Below are positions 32,351 through 40,929 of a stretch of 64,000 nt of DNA, one piece after another. The notes below the pieces were generated by a model, which worked only from the letters and a program-made list of their open reading frames with translations, was not told the DNA's origin and did no database searches. Positions within the stretch are counted from its first letter, which is position 1; each line of letters begins with the position of its first letter. This stretch comes from an uncultured Candidatus Nitrosopumilus sp. (GTDB lineage Archaea > Thermoproteota > Nitrososphaeria > Nitrososphaerales > Nitrosopumilaceae). The translations under genes and the position numbers were made by a program. The stretch spans positions 496,001 to 560,000 of the forward strand of contig OX638319.1 of assembly GCA_951812655.1 (NCBI GenBank), given 5' to 3'.

Positions 32351-33367
32351 ATGAACTGGAGACTAGTCGCAATTCCTGTTACTTTGATTCCTATTTTTCT
32401 AATTGCTATTCAATTTGATATTAAAATTGAGGATGTCTTAGCGATTGGATTGTTTCCGTTTGTAGGTGCAATAGCTGCAATGATGATCAAGCTGGGTCTA
32501 CAGGGAATCAAATTTGCATATATTACTAGAAAATATCTTGGTAGTTTCGATTCATTTTTTAAATTGGTTGGAGTCAGAGTCGGCAGTGAATTCATTAAAT
32601 TCACTACTCCAATGTTTATTGGAGCAGAATTTGTTGTAATTTACTATTTACACAAAAAAGGAGTCAAACCTGCAAAGTCTGCATGGATTGCAATTATGGA
32701 TATTGTGACAGAGGTTTTTGCAGCTGGATTGTTATCTATAATGGCGGGAATCATTGCGCTACTAAGCGGTGCATATCTTGTTGCAGCTGTCATATTAGCC
32801 ACCAGTATAACAATCACCTCTTTGTGGATGGTAATGTTCTTCCTTTCTTCTAAACATACATTCCAAGTCCCAAATGTGTTGGAAAACCTTGTTAAAAGAT
32901 TTGGAAAGGAGAAAGGAGTCAAAATGATTGGTCAAACAAATACGTGGATGGAAGAGGTTTGTACCATGAGCAGAGAAAACCTAAAGACTACTGAATCCAA
33001 AAAAATCTTCATCATATCGTTCTTATTTTCATTAGCATCCTGGGCATTTTATGGAATCTCGTTTATGATCATTGCAATGGGTACAGGATTCATGATCAAT
33101 GCATTTGATTCTATTATGGCAGTGATGGGTGCAAATGCAATTGGAAATTTGCCAATCACCATAGGTGGTTCTGGATTGGCTGAATTTGGAATCATCGCAT
33201 ATCTAAACAATCTAGATCCATTTGCTTTTGAAATCTCTGAAGGAATAATTGGTTGGGACGCTGTAATTGGCTGGAGAATTGCCACATACTATGTTCCTAT
33301 TGTGATAACATGGTTGCTATTGGTGAAATTGGCTCTAAGCAAAATATCTAAACCTCAGTCTACATAA
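32351..33367 (+). CDS. Lysylphosphatidylglycerol synthase TM-region / UPF0104 family membrane protein
   Basis: The product is 338 residues from the ATG at 32351; a TTG at 32327 is in frame. About eight hydrophobic helices are present. Family patterns are visible in LVGVRVGSEFIKFTTPMFIGAEF and the late GANAIGNLPITIGGSGLAEFG. Members of this family (YbhN, AglD-like) move or modify lipid-linked substrates and resemble flippases. The extra cytoplasmic lysylation domain of MprF is absent. A lipid-linked glycan or polyprenyl phosphate role would fit the glycosyltransferases at 35 and 49 kb, but this is inference. Confidence 0.8.
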   Translation: MNWRLVAIPVTLIPIFLIAIQFDIKIEDVLAIGLFPFVGAIAAMMIKLGLQGIKFAYITRKYLGSFDSFFKLVGVRVGSEFIKFTTPMFIGAEFVVIYYLHKKGVKPAKSAWIAIMDIVTEVFAAGLLSIMAGIIALLSGAYLVAAVILATSITITSLWMVMFFLSSKHTFQVPNVLENLVKRFGKEKGVKMIGQTNTWMEEVCTMSRENLKTTESKKIFIISFLFSLASWAFYGISFMIIAMGTGFMINAFDSIMAVMGANAIGNLPITIGGSGLAEFGIIAYLNNLDPFAFEISEGIIGWDAVIGWRIATYYVPIVITWLLLVKLALSKISKPQST

Positions 33368-33391
33368 ATTGATAATTTATCAAGTGTAATG

Positions 33392-33410
33392 AGACATTTT
33401 TGTCTTTTTT
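33392..33410 (+). terminator. Hairpin plus T-run terminator
   Basis: AGACA-TTTT-TGTCT followed by a T6 tract lies 25 bp after the flippase-like gene stop. The short AT-rich stem with U-tract is consistent with archaeal factor-independent termination. Confidence 0.5.
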
Positions 33411-33521
33411 AATATGTGGGATTTTATTCGGATAGATTATCAATTCAAACCTAAGTTCTTGTTTATTCGGTAAAAAACTACTATAGAAACCACTTTATCT
33501 TTCAATATTTTTTTCTGATTT

Positions 33522-34322
33522 GTGAATTTTAAAGATAAAGTTGTTCTCATTACTGGCGCATCTTCTGGAATTGGCAGGGATGCAGCAATAGAATTTGCAA
33601 AACTGGGTGCAAACATAGTTTTGGTTGCAAGAAAAAAAGACAAGCTTGAACAGACTGCAAATGAATTAAAAAAATTTGATACATCCATCTTGGTGTGTCC
33701 TTGTGATGTTTCTAACAGAGTTCAGGTTAAAGAAATGTCAAACATAGTTTTGGAAAAATATGGTTCTGTAGATATTTTGGTGAACAATGCAGGTTTTGCA
33801 ATATATGGTTCTGTATCTGATCTAACGATTGATGATATTGAATCCCAAATGGAAACCAATTATTTTGGGATGATTTATTGTACCAAAAATTTTCTTCCTT
33901 CAATGCTAAAAAAAAAGTCGGGTCATATTGTTAATGTTGCATCTGTTACCGCAAGCTTTGGTTTACCTGGCATTGCATCATACTGTGCATCAAAATTTGC
34001 AATGTTAGGATTTTCTGAGGGATTAAAACATGAACTCAAAGACACAGGAGTAGGAATCACTGTAGTTAGTCCCATTATGGTAAGAACAAACTTTTTTGAG
34101 CATCCTTCATTTGAAAAAATGCCCAAGTTTTCTCCAACTTCATTGAGTTCCAAAACTGTGGCAAAGACAATTCTAAAGGCTGCTAATTCGCCAAGATTGG
34201 AAATAATTGTTCCATCTGTTGTTAGAGGTGCGGTGTGGATGAAAAATACATTTCCTTATTTTATTAATCCGATATTGGGAAAATCTTTCAAAAACCAATT
34301 GGATTCTATCAAAAAAGATTAA
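33522..34322 (+). CDS. SDR-family oxidoreductase
   Basis: The protein has 266 residues from a GTG start. It has VLITGASSGIGRDAAIEF for cofactor binding, DILVNNAGFAIYG, VNVASVTASFGLPGIASYCA with catalytic Ser/Tyr and the SKFAMLGFSEGL Lys helix, and a long C-terminal extension (TFPYFINPILGKSFKNQLD) that is typical of membrane-associated DltE-like SDRs. The substrate is unknown. A preceding terminator separates it from the flippase-like gene. It converges with the gene at 34325. Confidence 0.88.
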   Translation: MNFKDKVVLITGASSGIGRDAAIEFAKLGANIVLVARKKDKLEQTANELKKFDTSILVCPCDVSNRVQVKEMSNIVLEKYGSVDILVNNAGFAIYGSVSDLTIDDIESQMETNYFGMIYCTKNFLPSMLKKKSGHIVNVASVTASFGLPGIASYCASKFAMLGFSEGLKHELKDTGVGITVVSPIMVRTNFFEHPSFEKMPKFSPTSLSSKTVAKTILKAANSPRLEIIVPSVVRGAVWMKNTFPYFINPILGKSFKNQLDSIKKD

Positions 34323-34324
34323 TT

Positions 34325-34726
34325 CTATTCTTCTGCATCATCGTCTGTGGCTTCGTTAGAGCTTACGTCTAACAATTCTAAAGATTTCAAATCAAATTGA
34401 TATATCGCTTTCATTTCTATCTCTTTTTCCTTTTCTAAAAATTCTGACACTTTTTTACTCAATGGTGCTTTGTGTTGGTCGAATACAAACTCATACACTT
34501 CTCCTTTTAGCAGATCGTCAATTTTGATACCCTTTCCTATCACGTCCATCGTTACAATGTGTCTTCCATCTTCCACTGCATCATATAGTTGTACGTCGAT
34601 CTTATTATCCTCATAATAAAATTCTAGAATGTATCCAGATTTTTTCAACTCTTGAGGTTTCTTGAACTTTGCATTTTGAATTTCATCCGTAACCCAATCC
34701 GGGATTTCATCTTTCTTTTTCACCAT
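34325..34726 (-). CDS. Conserved hypothetical protein
   Basis: The protein has 133 residues, charged and soluble. It reads IPDWVTDEIQNAKFKKPQEL, then a beta-rich part (YILEFYYEDNKIDVQLYDAV, HIVTMDVIGKGIKIDDLL) and an acidic tail ending SSNEATDDDAEE. No family is recognised. It follows the zinc-ribbon gene on the same strand by 12 bp, so it is likely to be the second gene of an operon. Confidence 0.6.
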   Translation of the reverse strand: MVKKKDEIPDWVTDEIQNAKFKKPQELKKSGYILEFYYEDNKIDVQLYDAVEDGRHIVTMDVIGKGIKIDDLLKGEVYEFVFDQHKAPLSKKVSEFLEKEKEIEMKAIYQFDLKSLELLDVSSNEATDDDAEE

Positions 34727-34738
34727 GTTAAATTCCTC

Positions 34739-35050
34739 CTAAGCGTCTAAGTTCTTGTCTTTTTTACTTTTAGACCACCATTCTAGATAGTCGTCATGTT
34801 TATCGTCACGCGTTCTTTCTTTTTGATTTAGTTTGTATCTGATATCTGATATCTGCTCTCTTGTAGCATACAATCCACACTTTTTACAAATAAAGTTCTT
34901 CGTTGACGTATCCATTTTCATTGGAATGTCAATTTCATCAAATAGTTTGAACAAATCATCTCTGCCTCTATTCTCTTCTGGAGTATCTTCTTCATACTTT
35001 GCTTGAATTTTCTTTTTCTCTCGTGAAGTACATTCAGGACAGTTAGGCAC
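34739..35050 (-). CDS. Small zinc-ribbon protein
   Basis: The protein has 103 residues from an ATG at 35050. One zinc ribbon is split between MPNCPECTSRE at the N-terminus and FICKKCGLYATREQI in the middle, with a charged linker between and a basic helical C-terminus (YKLNQKERTRDDKHDDYLEW). The layout resembles small nucleic-acid-binding proteins, but no named family is recognised. It is in operon with the 133-residue gene downstream. Confidence 0.65.
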   Translation of the reverse strand: MPNCPECTSREKKKIQAKYEEDTPEENRGRDDLFKLFDEIDIPMKMDTSTKNFICKKCGLYATREQISDIRYKLNQKERTRDDKHDDYLEWWSKSKKDKNLDA

Positions 35051-35062
35051 TGAATATCTAAC

Positions 35063-35158
35063 TTAATTTTTTCCATAAAAGCGTTCCCACATTCTAAGCT
35101 GATCGATATTATCCGACACGCGGATTTTTTCATCATCCCTTTCGGTCCGTTCGCCCAT
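35063..35158 (-). CDS. Candidate 31-residue small ORF
   Basis: A frame starts with ATG at 35158 and ends with TAA at 35063. It reads MGERTERDDEKIRVSDNIDQ and then LRMWERFYGKN. The sequence is charged and amphipathic, and its base composition is richer in G and C than the neighbouring intergenic DNA. No ribosome-binding site is visible; the start sits at the edge of a stable hairpin. It lies 13 bp upstream of the zinc-ribbon gene on the same strand, so it could be a leader peptide. Coding status is uncertain. Confidence 0.4.
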   Translation of the reverse strand: MGERTERDDEKIRVSDNIDQLRMWERFYGKN

Positions 35159-35172
35159 CGAAATCCCGCGTG
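35117..35172 (-). promoter_or_regulatory. Strong hairpin over the small ORF start
   Basis: CACGCGGATTT (35117-35127) pairs with AAATCCCGCGTG (35161-35172): 11 base pairs with one bulged base and a 33-nt loop. On the minus strand the start codon at 35156-35158 lies in the loop beside the stem. A translational switch or an RNA processing signal is possible. Confidence 0.5.
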
Positions 35173-35203
35173 CCAGATGAGGCAAAAGAGATAAAATTAT
35201 CTA

Positions 35204-36439
35204 TTATTTCTTTTCCTGAATAGACGAAGCTGCGATCTTTGCAGAATTTTCTGCTCCATTTGGAATAAAATTTCTTGAAAATTCGTTCAAACTATCTTCA
35301 AACTCATCATAATTCTCTTTTATTCTTGATATGCCGTGAGTTACTTGGCTTGTTTTAATTGCTAATACGCCGAGATTCTTTTCTTCGGCCCATTTGATAT
35401 TGTTTGTATGTTCGTCATAGATGGGGATTCCAATTATCGGTTTTGATTTTCCTCCCATGATTTCCCCCATTACTGTATGAGAACCGTTAACAACTGCGTA
35501 TTTACATAAATCTAAAATTCCATCTTTTTCCTGTTCTGAAAGATAACCTACATCAATTTGGATCCAATCAATTTTTTTCTCAAATGCTTCTGATAATGAA
35601 TATTTTCTCCCATCTTTTCCTAACACTGAATCTATACTGGGGTCATTTCTTGCATGCGAAACAATCCTTCTTTCATTGTTCATTTCTTGTTGATGAAACA
35701 CTTCTTCATATCGCTGACCGGTTCCATCATTTGTAGACTTATTTCCTGTTCTCATCCAATATCCAAATTCGTTGTTCTTTACCAATTTTTCAAGTTCAGA
35801 TTCCTTTTCTCTTTTGATTGGTTTACTATTAGTGAAATGCCCAACATAGATTATTTTTTCCTTCACTTCATTTGTAAAATTTAGATTATATTCACACATC
35901 GTATATGGTGGAGGTGAATCTGCAACAAGAATTTTTGATGCCTTTGCAATTTGTTTTGCAACAAAAATTAATGATGGATAGAGATATGATCTTGAATTAT
36001 ATAATTTTGGCCTAAACTGATTTGTTATAAACAAGCTTGGAACATTGCGATTTCTTGCTAAAATATTTGAACCCATGTCTCCATCATTTATCACTAAATC
36101 GAATTTCTCGTTGTCATACAGCTTCCTTTCGTCTCTCAAATAACTTACAATTTGTTTAATTAGCGGACGGTTGTTTGAAACTGGTAATAAAATATTCATT
36201 AATGACTTTGAAACACTTGGACCAAATTTACCGTCAATTGGAGTTGGCATCAAAATTTCATGGATTTTCTCTTTTTGATCAGGAAATTTTTTTAACAGTT
36301 TTTCATAAACATGATCTTTGCTAGAAAAATGAACCTCAAATTTATCTTTGATATGATCACTCAAAGACTCATTTAGCCTCATCATTCGTGAATAATGACC
36401 ACTCCCCCATGGGTAGATGAATTCTCCTATTTTAAGCAC
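35204..36439 (-). CDS. Predicted GT-B fold glycosyltransferase
   Basis: The protein has 411 residues. The N-terminus reads GEFIYPWGSGHYSRMMRLNE, the G-x-G-H motif of GT-B enzymes of the MurG/GT28-like group (archaeal MJ1255-like). The second domain contains YAVVNGSHTVMGEIMGGKS and KPIIGIPIYDEHTNN, the nucleotide-sugar-binding loop pattern. There is no membrane helix. The central insert (about residues 225-285) is unusually hydrophilic. Acceptor and donor sugars are unknown; cell-envelope or lipid glycosylation is likely. Confidence 0.78.
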   Translation of the reverse strand: MLKIGEFIYPWGSGHYSRMMRLNESLSDHIKDKFEVHFSSKDHVYEKLLKKFPDQKEKIHEILMPTPIDGKFGPSVSKSLMNILLPVSNNRPLIKQIVSYLRDERKLYDNEKFDLVINDGDMGSNILARNRNVPSLFITNQFRPKLYNSRSYLYPSLIFVAKQIAKASKILVADSPPPYTMCEYNLNFTNEVKEKIIYVGHFTNSKPIKREKESELEKLVKNNEFGYWMRTGNKSTNDGTGQRYEEVFHQQEMNNERRIVSHARNDPSIDSVLGKDGRKYSLSEAFEKKIDWIQIDVGYLSEQEKDGILDLCKYAVVNGSHTVMGEIMGGKSKPIIGIPIYDEHTNNIKWAEEKNLGVLAIKTSQVTHGISRIKENYDEFEDSLNEFSRNFIPNGAENSAKIAASSIQEKK

Positions 36440-36469
36440 AATATGAAACTAAATTTGCCGTTTAAATTC

Positions 36470-37582
36470 TCAATGATTTTCTAATGAATCTAAAATATCA
36501 TGAACATTGTTAGGCCCTATCTTGACTTTAATCGTCTTCTTCTTCTGAATGGCTTCATCTACTCCCTTTTCTGAAAAAGGAGGGATTTCTTTTGAAGGAA
36601 TGGCAATTGTTTTCTCCATTCTATTGAAGTTCCTTTCCAAACCGATCTCTTTTGCATCTTCAAATAAATTAGCATCAACCCCTGAGAGTGGAAGTATGGG
36701 AATCTTCTTTTTTCCTAAAACATAGGTTATTGAATTTTCAATAAAACTGGAGGAAAAGATCAATGGGGATAATCCAAGTGATACTCTATTACTTGAATAT
36801 CGTGTAAGCGTCTCTAATATTGAGTTGATGTAGATTAGATAATTTTTAATTCCATTCGTGCCAATTTTTAGATGTAAAAACTCTAACTCAATATTTTCTT
36901 GTAACAGTCTTGGAATTATTTGATTTATCATTTTAGCTAAATTCATCAGCTCAGATGTTTGTCTATAGCATACTATGATTTTTACATTACATCCTTGTTT
37001 TATTGCTTCATAACACGAAACTGCAGAAATTTCATCATATATTGCACATATGGTTTCTTGGTTTTCAAATTCATATGGAATTCCACCTTTTCCTTCATCT
37101 AAAAAAATACAAACGTATGCATTATTCTTTGTCAAATATGAATACAATAATTTGTCAAACTTCTCATCAGTTCCAGGATGAGCTCCTAGACTTGATTTTT
37201 TTTCTATGATGCTTGATGTTGCTGCAATCTCTACATCTTTTGTGACAAATCCTTTTGATATTCCTTCTACTTTTACCAGAAATTTTTCTCCTTTTAACAG
37301 TAGATTGCCTCCTATTGATGTGATTTCTGAAACAAGGTCTTGAAAATCGTTTATTGTTTTTCTTGCAATTGCGATCTTTTCTATTCCAAAAAGTAAATTG
37401 ATTGCAGTAGAGGCAAATACAGGATCGTGTGCATCGACCAAAATCACATCGCCATCTCGTTTAACAGAACTAAACTTTTGATTTTTTATCTTTAGAATTT
37501 TCTTAATATTTGAAATAAGCCGCGAAATTTTATTCTTTGAAAATATTGTCGGAAAAACAACAACATAAGAAACCTCATTCAT
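36470..37582 (-). CDS. ThiI-like protein with THUMP-type region and degenerate PP-loop
   Basis: The protein has 370 residues. The first 165 residues resemble the N-terminal ferredoxin-like plus THUMP part of ThiI (FLVKVEGISKGFVTKDVEIA, YVCIFLDEGKGGIPYEFEN). In ThiI this is followed by a PP-loop SGGxDS that binds ATP; here the equivalent place reads ICAIYDEISAVSCYEAIKQG, where the Ala-Val-x-Cys-Tyr-Glu-Ala helix resembles the ThiI SPVAAWLMMKRG helix but the glycine-serine loop is gone. The ATP-dependent thiolation activity is therefore probably lost; RNA binding may remain. It is transcribed ahead of the glycosyltransferase gene. Confidence 0.65.
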   Translation of the reverse strand: MNEVSYVVVFPTIFSKNKISRLISNIKKILKIKNQKFSSVKRDGDVILVDAHDPVFASTAINLLFGIEKIAIARKTINDFQDLVSEITSIGGNLLLKGEKFLVKVEGISKGFVTKDVEIAATSSIIEKKSSLGAHPGTDEKFDKLLYSYLTKNNAYVCIFLDEGKGGIPYEFENQETICAIYDEISAVSCYEAIKQGCNVKIIVCYRQTSELMNLAKMINQIIPRLLQENIELEFLHLKIGTNGIKNYLIYINSILETLTRYSSNRVSLGLSPLIFSSSFIENSITYVLGKKKIPILPLSGVDANLFEDAKEIGLERNFNRMEKTIAIPSKEIPPFSEKGVDEAIQKKKTIKVKIGPNNVHDILDSLENH

Positions 37583-37665
37583 ATTTTTTGTTTCATATTA
37601 TACTTGTTTATAATTTAGGATAAATTTCGGGTAATCAATATAAAACAAATATTTTAACAAATAAC

Positions 37666-38385
37666 GTGCTAAGATTTACACAAAAAGAAGTAGATGTTCT
37701 CAACTCGAAAATTAAAACCACCGAAGAAGCATTAGAATGGGTTTCTGATAATCTACATCCTAAGGTGGCAAAAGCATCAAGTTTTGGTGCAGAAGATGCA
37801 GTAGTCATGGATATCATGTTAAAAATTAATCCCAAGTTCAGATTTTTCACTCTTGATACTGGCAGACTTCCTCAGGAAACCTATGATATCATAGATGTTG
37901 TTAGAAAAAAATACAATATATCCATTGAAGTTCTATTTCCTGATACAAAACAGGTCGAAGAAATGGTAAAGGAACAAGGAATGAATCTTTTCTATGATAG
38001 TGTAGATAACAGAAAACTATGTTGTGAAATTCGTAAGGTAAATCCAATGAATCAAATTTTGAGTACTTTAGATGGTTGGATCACTGGATTGAGACGCGAT
38101 CAAACAAAAAATCGTGAAAATGTAACAATTTTTCAATTGGATCATGCTCATGGCGAAATTCTAAAGATCAATCCAATCGTTGATTGGACATGGAGTCAAA
38201 TTCAAGAATATATCAAGAAAAATAATTTACCGTACAATAGTCTTCTTGACAAGGGTTATCCAAGTATTGGATGTGAACCTTGTACCAGAGCAATTGAACC
38301 CGGAGAAGATATTCGTGCAGGAAGATGGTGGTGGGAACAAGGAGGAAACAAAGAGTGTGGCCTTCATATAGACCATCATGAATAG
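37666..38385 (+). CDS. cysH: Adenylyl-sulfate (APS) reductase, CysH family
   Basis: The protein has 239 residues from a GTG start. It has ASSFGAEDAVVMD for substrate binding, DGWITGLRRDQ, and the iron-sulfur cysteines NRKLCCEIRKV and IGCEPCTRAI, plus the C-terminal redox ECGLH. The CC and CxxC pairs mark the [4Fe-4S] subtype that usually reduces APS rather than PAPS. It releases sulfite. sat follows 10 bp downstream. Reductant is probably thioredoxin. The presence of cysC 18 kb away means PAPS is made as well, so substrate preference is worth testing. Confidence 0.92.
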   Translation: MLRFTQKEVDVLNSKIKTTEEALEWVSDNLHPKVAKASSFGAEDAVVMDIMLKINPKFRFFTLDTGRLPQETYDIIDVVRKKYNISIEVLFPDTKQVEEMVKEQGMNLFYDSVDNRKLCCEIRKVNPMNQILSTLDGWITGLRRDQTKNRENVTIFQLDHAHGEILKINPIVDWTWSQIQEYIKKNNLPYNSLLDKGYPSIGCEPCTRAIEPGEDIRAGRWWWEQGGNKECGLHIDHHE

Positions 38386-38395
38386 ATAATTTATC

Positions 38396-39538
38396 ATGAC
38401 AGAAAACAATTCAATTAAACCTCATGGCGGAATTCTGATAAACAGAATCTCAAAAGTTGATCCGACTGGATTGTTTTCAATTACAATTAGTGAAGATCTT
38501 GCAAATGATGTGGAAAACATAGCAGATGGGATCTTTAGTCCTCTAGAGGGATTTTTGGGCCAAAACGATTTTGATAGTGTTGTATCTAGAGGAAGACTGG
38601 CAAATGATCTGGCTTGGACAATTCCGATTGTACTTGATGTTGATGAACAAACTGCTTCCAAAATGAATGAGGCACACGATGTACTGTTACAAAATCCTGA
38701 TGGTACTGGGATTGCAGTATTACATGTTGATGAAACATATTCTTTCGATAAAGAAAAAACCGTATTGGGGGTTTATGGAACCAATGATGCATCTCATCCA
38801 GGTGTCTCATATACAATGTCCATGAAGGATTACCTTGTAGGCGGAAAGATTGATTATATTCAGAGACCTGGAGAGACTGAAATCAGGAAAAATAGATTAA
38901 CACCAATTCAAACCAGAGAGGCTTTTTCACAATCTGGTTGGAAGACAATTTGTGCATTTCAGACCAGAAATCCTCCACATGTGGCTCATGAGATGTTGCA
39001 AAAGACATCAATTACAACGCGTGATGGTGTTTTTGTAAATCCAATAATCGGAAAGAAAAAATCTGGTGATTTTGTAGATGAAGTAATTGTGCAATGCTAT
39101 GAAACAATGATCAAATTATACTATCCTGAAAATAGATGCAAACTTGGTACTTTGCATACGCAAATGAAATATGCAGGTCCCAAAGAAGCAATCCATCATG
39201 CAATAATGAGACAAAACTATGGCTGTACTCATATTATTATTGGAAGAGATCATGCTGGAGTCGGAAAATTCTATGATCCATTTGCAGCACAAAAGATATT
39301 TGATGACTATCCTGAATTGGAAATTTCACCTGTGTTCTTTCCACCCTTCTTTTACTGCAAAAAATGTCTTACCTACACTACTCCAAAAGCATGTCCGCAC
39401 GATAGTGATGTCAAAGAACAAATAAGTGGAACCGCACTTAGGGAAATGATTCAAAATGGTCAGTCCCCTTCAGAGTTTATTCTAAGGCCTGAAGTGGCAA
39501 AAGTAATTTTGGCACATCCAAAACCTTTTGTTGATTAG
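38396..39538 (+). CDS. sat: Sulfate adenylyltransferase (ATP sulfurylase)
   Basis: The protein has 380 residues. Diagnostic motifs are [16 protein letters not shown], the substrate loop [13 protein letters not shown], and the C-terminal zinc-type [16 protein letters not shown], then [13 protein letters not shown]. It makes APS from ATP and sulfate. It forms a pair with cysH. The zinc cysteines are shared by archaeal and thermophile-type homodimeric sulfurylases. No adenylylsulfate kinase domain is fused, in keeping with the separate cysC at 19856. Confidence 0.95.
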   Translation: MTENNSIKPHGGILINRISKVDPTGLFSITISEDLANDVENIADGIFSPLEGFLGQNDFDSVVSRGRLANDLAWTIPIVLDVDEQTASKMNEAHDVLLQNPDGTGIAVLHVDETYSFDKEKTVLGVYGTNDASHPGVSYTMSMKDYLVGGKIDYIQRPGETEIRKNRLTPIQTREAFSQSGWKTICAFQTRNPPHVAHEMLQKTSITTRDGVFVNPIIGKKKSGDFVDEVIVQCYETMIKLYYPENRCKLGTLHTQMKYAGPKEAIHHAIMRQNYGCTHIIIGRDHAGVGKFYDPFAAQKIFDDYPELEISPVFFPPFFYCKKCLTYTTPKACPHDSDVKEQISGTALREMIQNGQSPSEFILRPEVAKVILAHPKPFVD

Positions 39539-39568
39539 ATTTTTATTCAATCAGATCAGTTTTAGCTT

Positions 39569-40240
39569 GTGAAATACCTCTTTGCAATGGTTTTGCTTAC
39601 AGGAATCTGTGTGTCTCCTGCATTTGCTCAAGAGGAAAAGAACCCATCATTAATCATCGACACGATAGAAATTTTTTCAGATGAATTCAACGTAATATTG
39701 AGAGAGGCGCCAACAGTATTTCTTGATGATATACATGCGGTAAGCTGGCAAGTTACAATCGACAATAATCTTATGTATGGAAATCCAGATGGAAATGCAG
39801 TTTTACGATTATATGATGAAGAAACACCTGAAGAATTCATCGAAGTTGGAATGGGACCAAAACCAGACAATAAATTTTGGGTTGCAGTCCAAACTCCAAA
39901 AGAAGGATACATCGTAGTTCATAGTGATTTAGATAGGGGATGGTATCCTGAGGCAAAATCCATCATTTCTTATACTGATAGGGCGGGACTAACCGTAAAC
40001 AATGGGGCTAGAATAGTGGTTACCAATCTGGATATTGGCCAATTTGCAATCAATTCATACTCCGTTCATGGAAAACAAGGCTCCACTGATCCTCCGGCAA
40101 TAAACTCAGGCAGTATGATCATAGAGTTTCTATCTGGAGATCCTGCAAAGAATACATTTGCATTGTTTCCGTTTTACATGGCAGCAGGAATTGGATCAAT
40201 TGTCATTGTATTACTTCTAGTTACGAAGCGTCGTTCTTAG
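39569..40240 (+). CDS. Secreted/membrane-anchored hypothetical protein
   Basis: The protein has 223 residues from a GTG start. A signal peptide (about 1-20, YLFAMVLLTGICVSPAFAQ) precedes a beta-rich exported domain (VSWQVTIDNNLMYGNPDG, KFWVAVQTPKEGYIVVHSD) and a C-terminal membrane helix (about 197-218, FALFPFYMAAGIGSIVIVLL) with basic tail KRRS. This is a cell-surface protein anchored at the C-terminus. The domain could be an Ig-like fold, but no family is recognised. It follows sat by 30 bp and overlaps nth at its 3' end by 20 bp. Confidence 0.65.
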   Translation: MKYLFAMVLLTGICVSPAFAQEEKNPSLIIDTIEIFSDEFNVILREAPTVFLDDIHAVSWQVTIDNNLMYGNPDGNAVLRLYDEETPEEFIEVGMGPKPDNKFWVAVQTPKEGYIVVHSDLDRGWYPEAKSIISYTDRAGLTVNNGARIVVTNLDIGQFAINSYSVHGKQGSTDPPAINSGSMIIEFLSGDPAKNTFALFPFYMAAGIGSIVIVLLLVTKRRS

Positions 40241-40874
40241 TTTTGAAGAATTTACAACTGTTTTTAATCTGACATACATCACACATTGGGGAAATAGGTT
40301 TACAGATATTCTGTCCATACATGACAAACGTGTCATTAATGTCAATCCAGAACTTCTTCTTAATTTTTCTCATTAATTCTTGTTCTGTTTCTTCTGGATT
40401 TTTTGTATCAACTAATCCTAATCTGTTTGAAATTCTATGAACATGTATGTCCACTGGGATTGCAGGTTTCTCAAATGCGTATACTAGTACACAGTTAGCA
40501 GTTTTTCTCCCTACCCCTGGTAGTTGTACTAGCGAATCGAGATCGTCTGGAACTCTATCTTTGTATTTTGTATGTATGATGTTTGCAACTTCAATTATTC
40601 TCTTTGATTTTACATGAAAGAATCCTATTGATTTTATTATTTTCTCAATGTCTTTTAATTTAGCATTTGCCAATTCCTCTGGATTTTTATATTTTGAGAA
40701 CAGCTCTCTGACTGCTTTAGCTGTTGCCTCATCTTTTGTTCTGGCAGAAAGTATGGTCCCAATTAAAATACTGAATGGTCCGGTTTCTGCCTCGTGAAGT
40801 TCTCTTAATGCAGTCATTCTTGGCGGCTTCACCGAATTCATGGTTTTCGTCATTCCAGAAATAATTTTTTTCAA
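40221..40874 (-). CDS. nth: Endonuclease III
   Basis: The protein has 217 residues from a TTG start. It has the helix-hairpin-helix LVQLPGVGRKTANCVLVYAF, with catalytic Lys in GRKTA, the catalytic Asp in IPVDIHVHRISNR, and a C-terminal [4Fe-4S] loop ICKPISPMCDVCQIKNSC (C-x6-C-x2-C-x5-C). It excises oxidised pyrimidines and cleaves the abasic strand. Divergent from the phosphomevalonate dehydratase gene. Confidence 0.95.
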   Translation of the reverse strand: MKKIISGMTKTMNSVKPPRMTALRELHEAETGPFSILIGTILSARTKDEATAKAVRELFSKYKNPEELANAKLKDIEKIIKSIGFFHVKSKRIIEVANIIHTKYKDRVPDDLDSLVQLPGVGRKTANCVLVYAFEKPAIPVDIHVHRISNRLGLVDTKNPEETEQELMRKIKKKFWIDINDTFVMYGQNICKPISPMCDVCQIKNSCKFFKTKNDAS

Positions 40875-40929
40875 TTCTAGATGAAGAATTACCTACAAGT
40901 ATTATAACTGTAATAATAAGAGAATCTCG

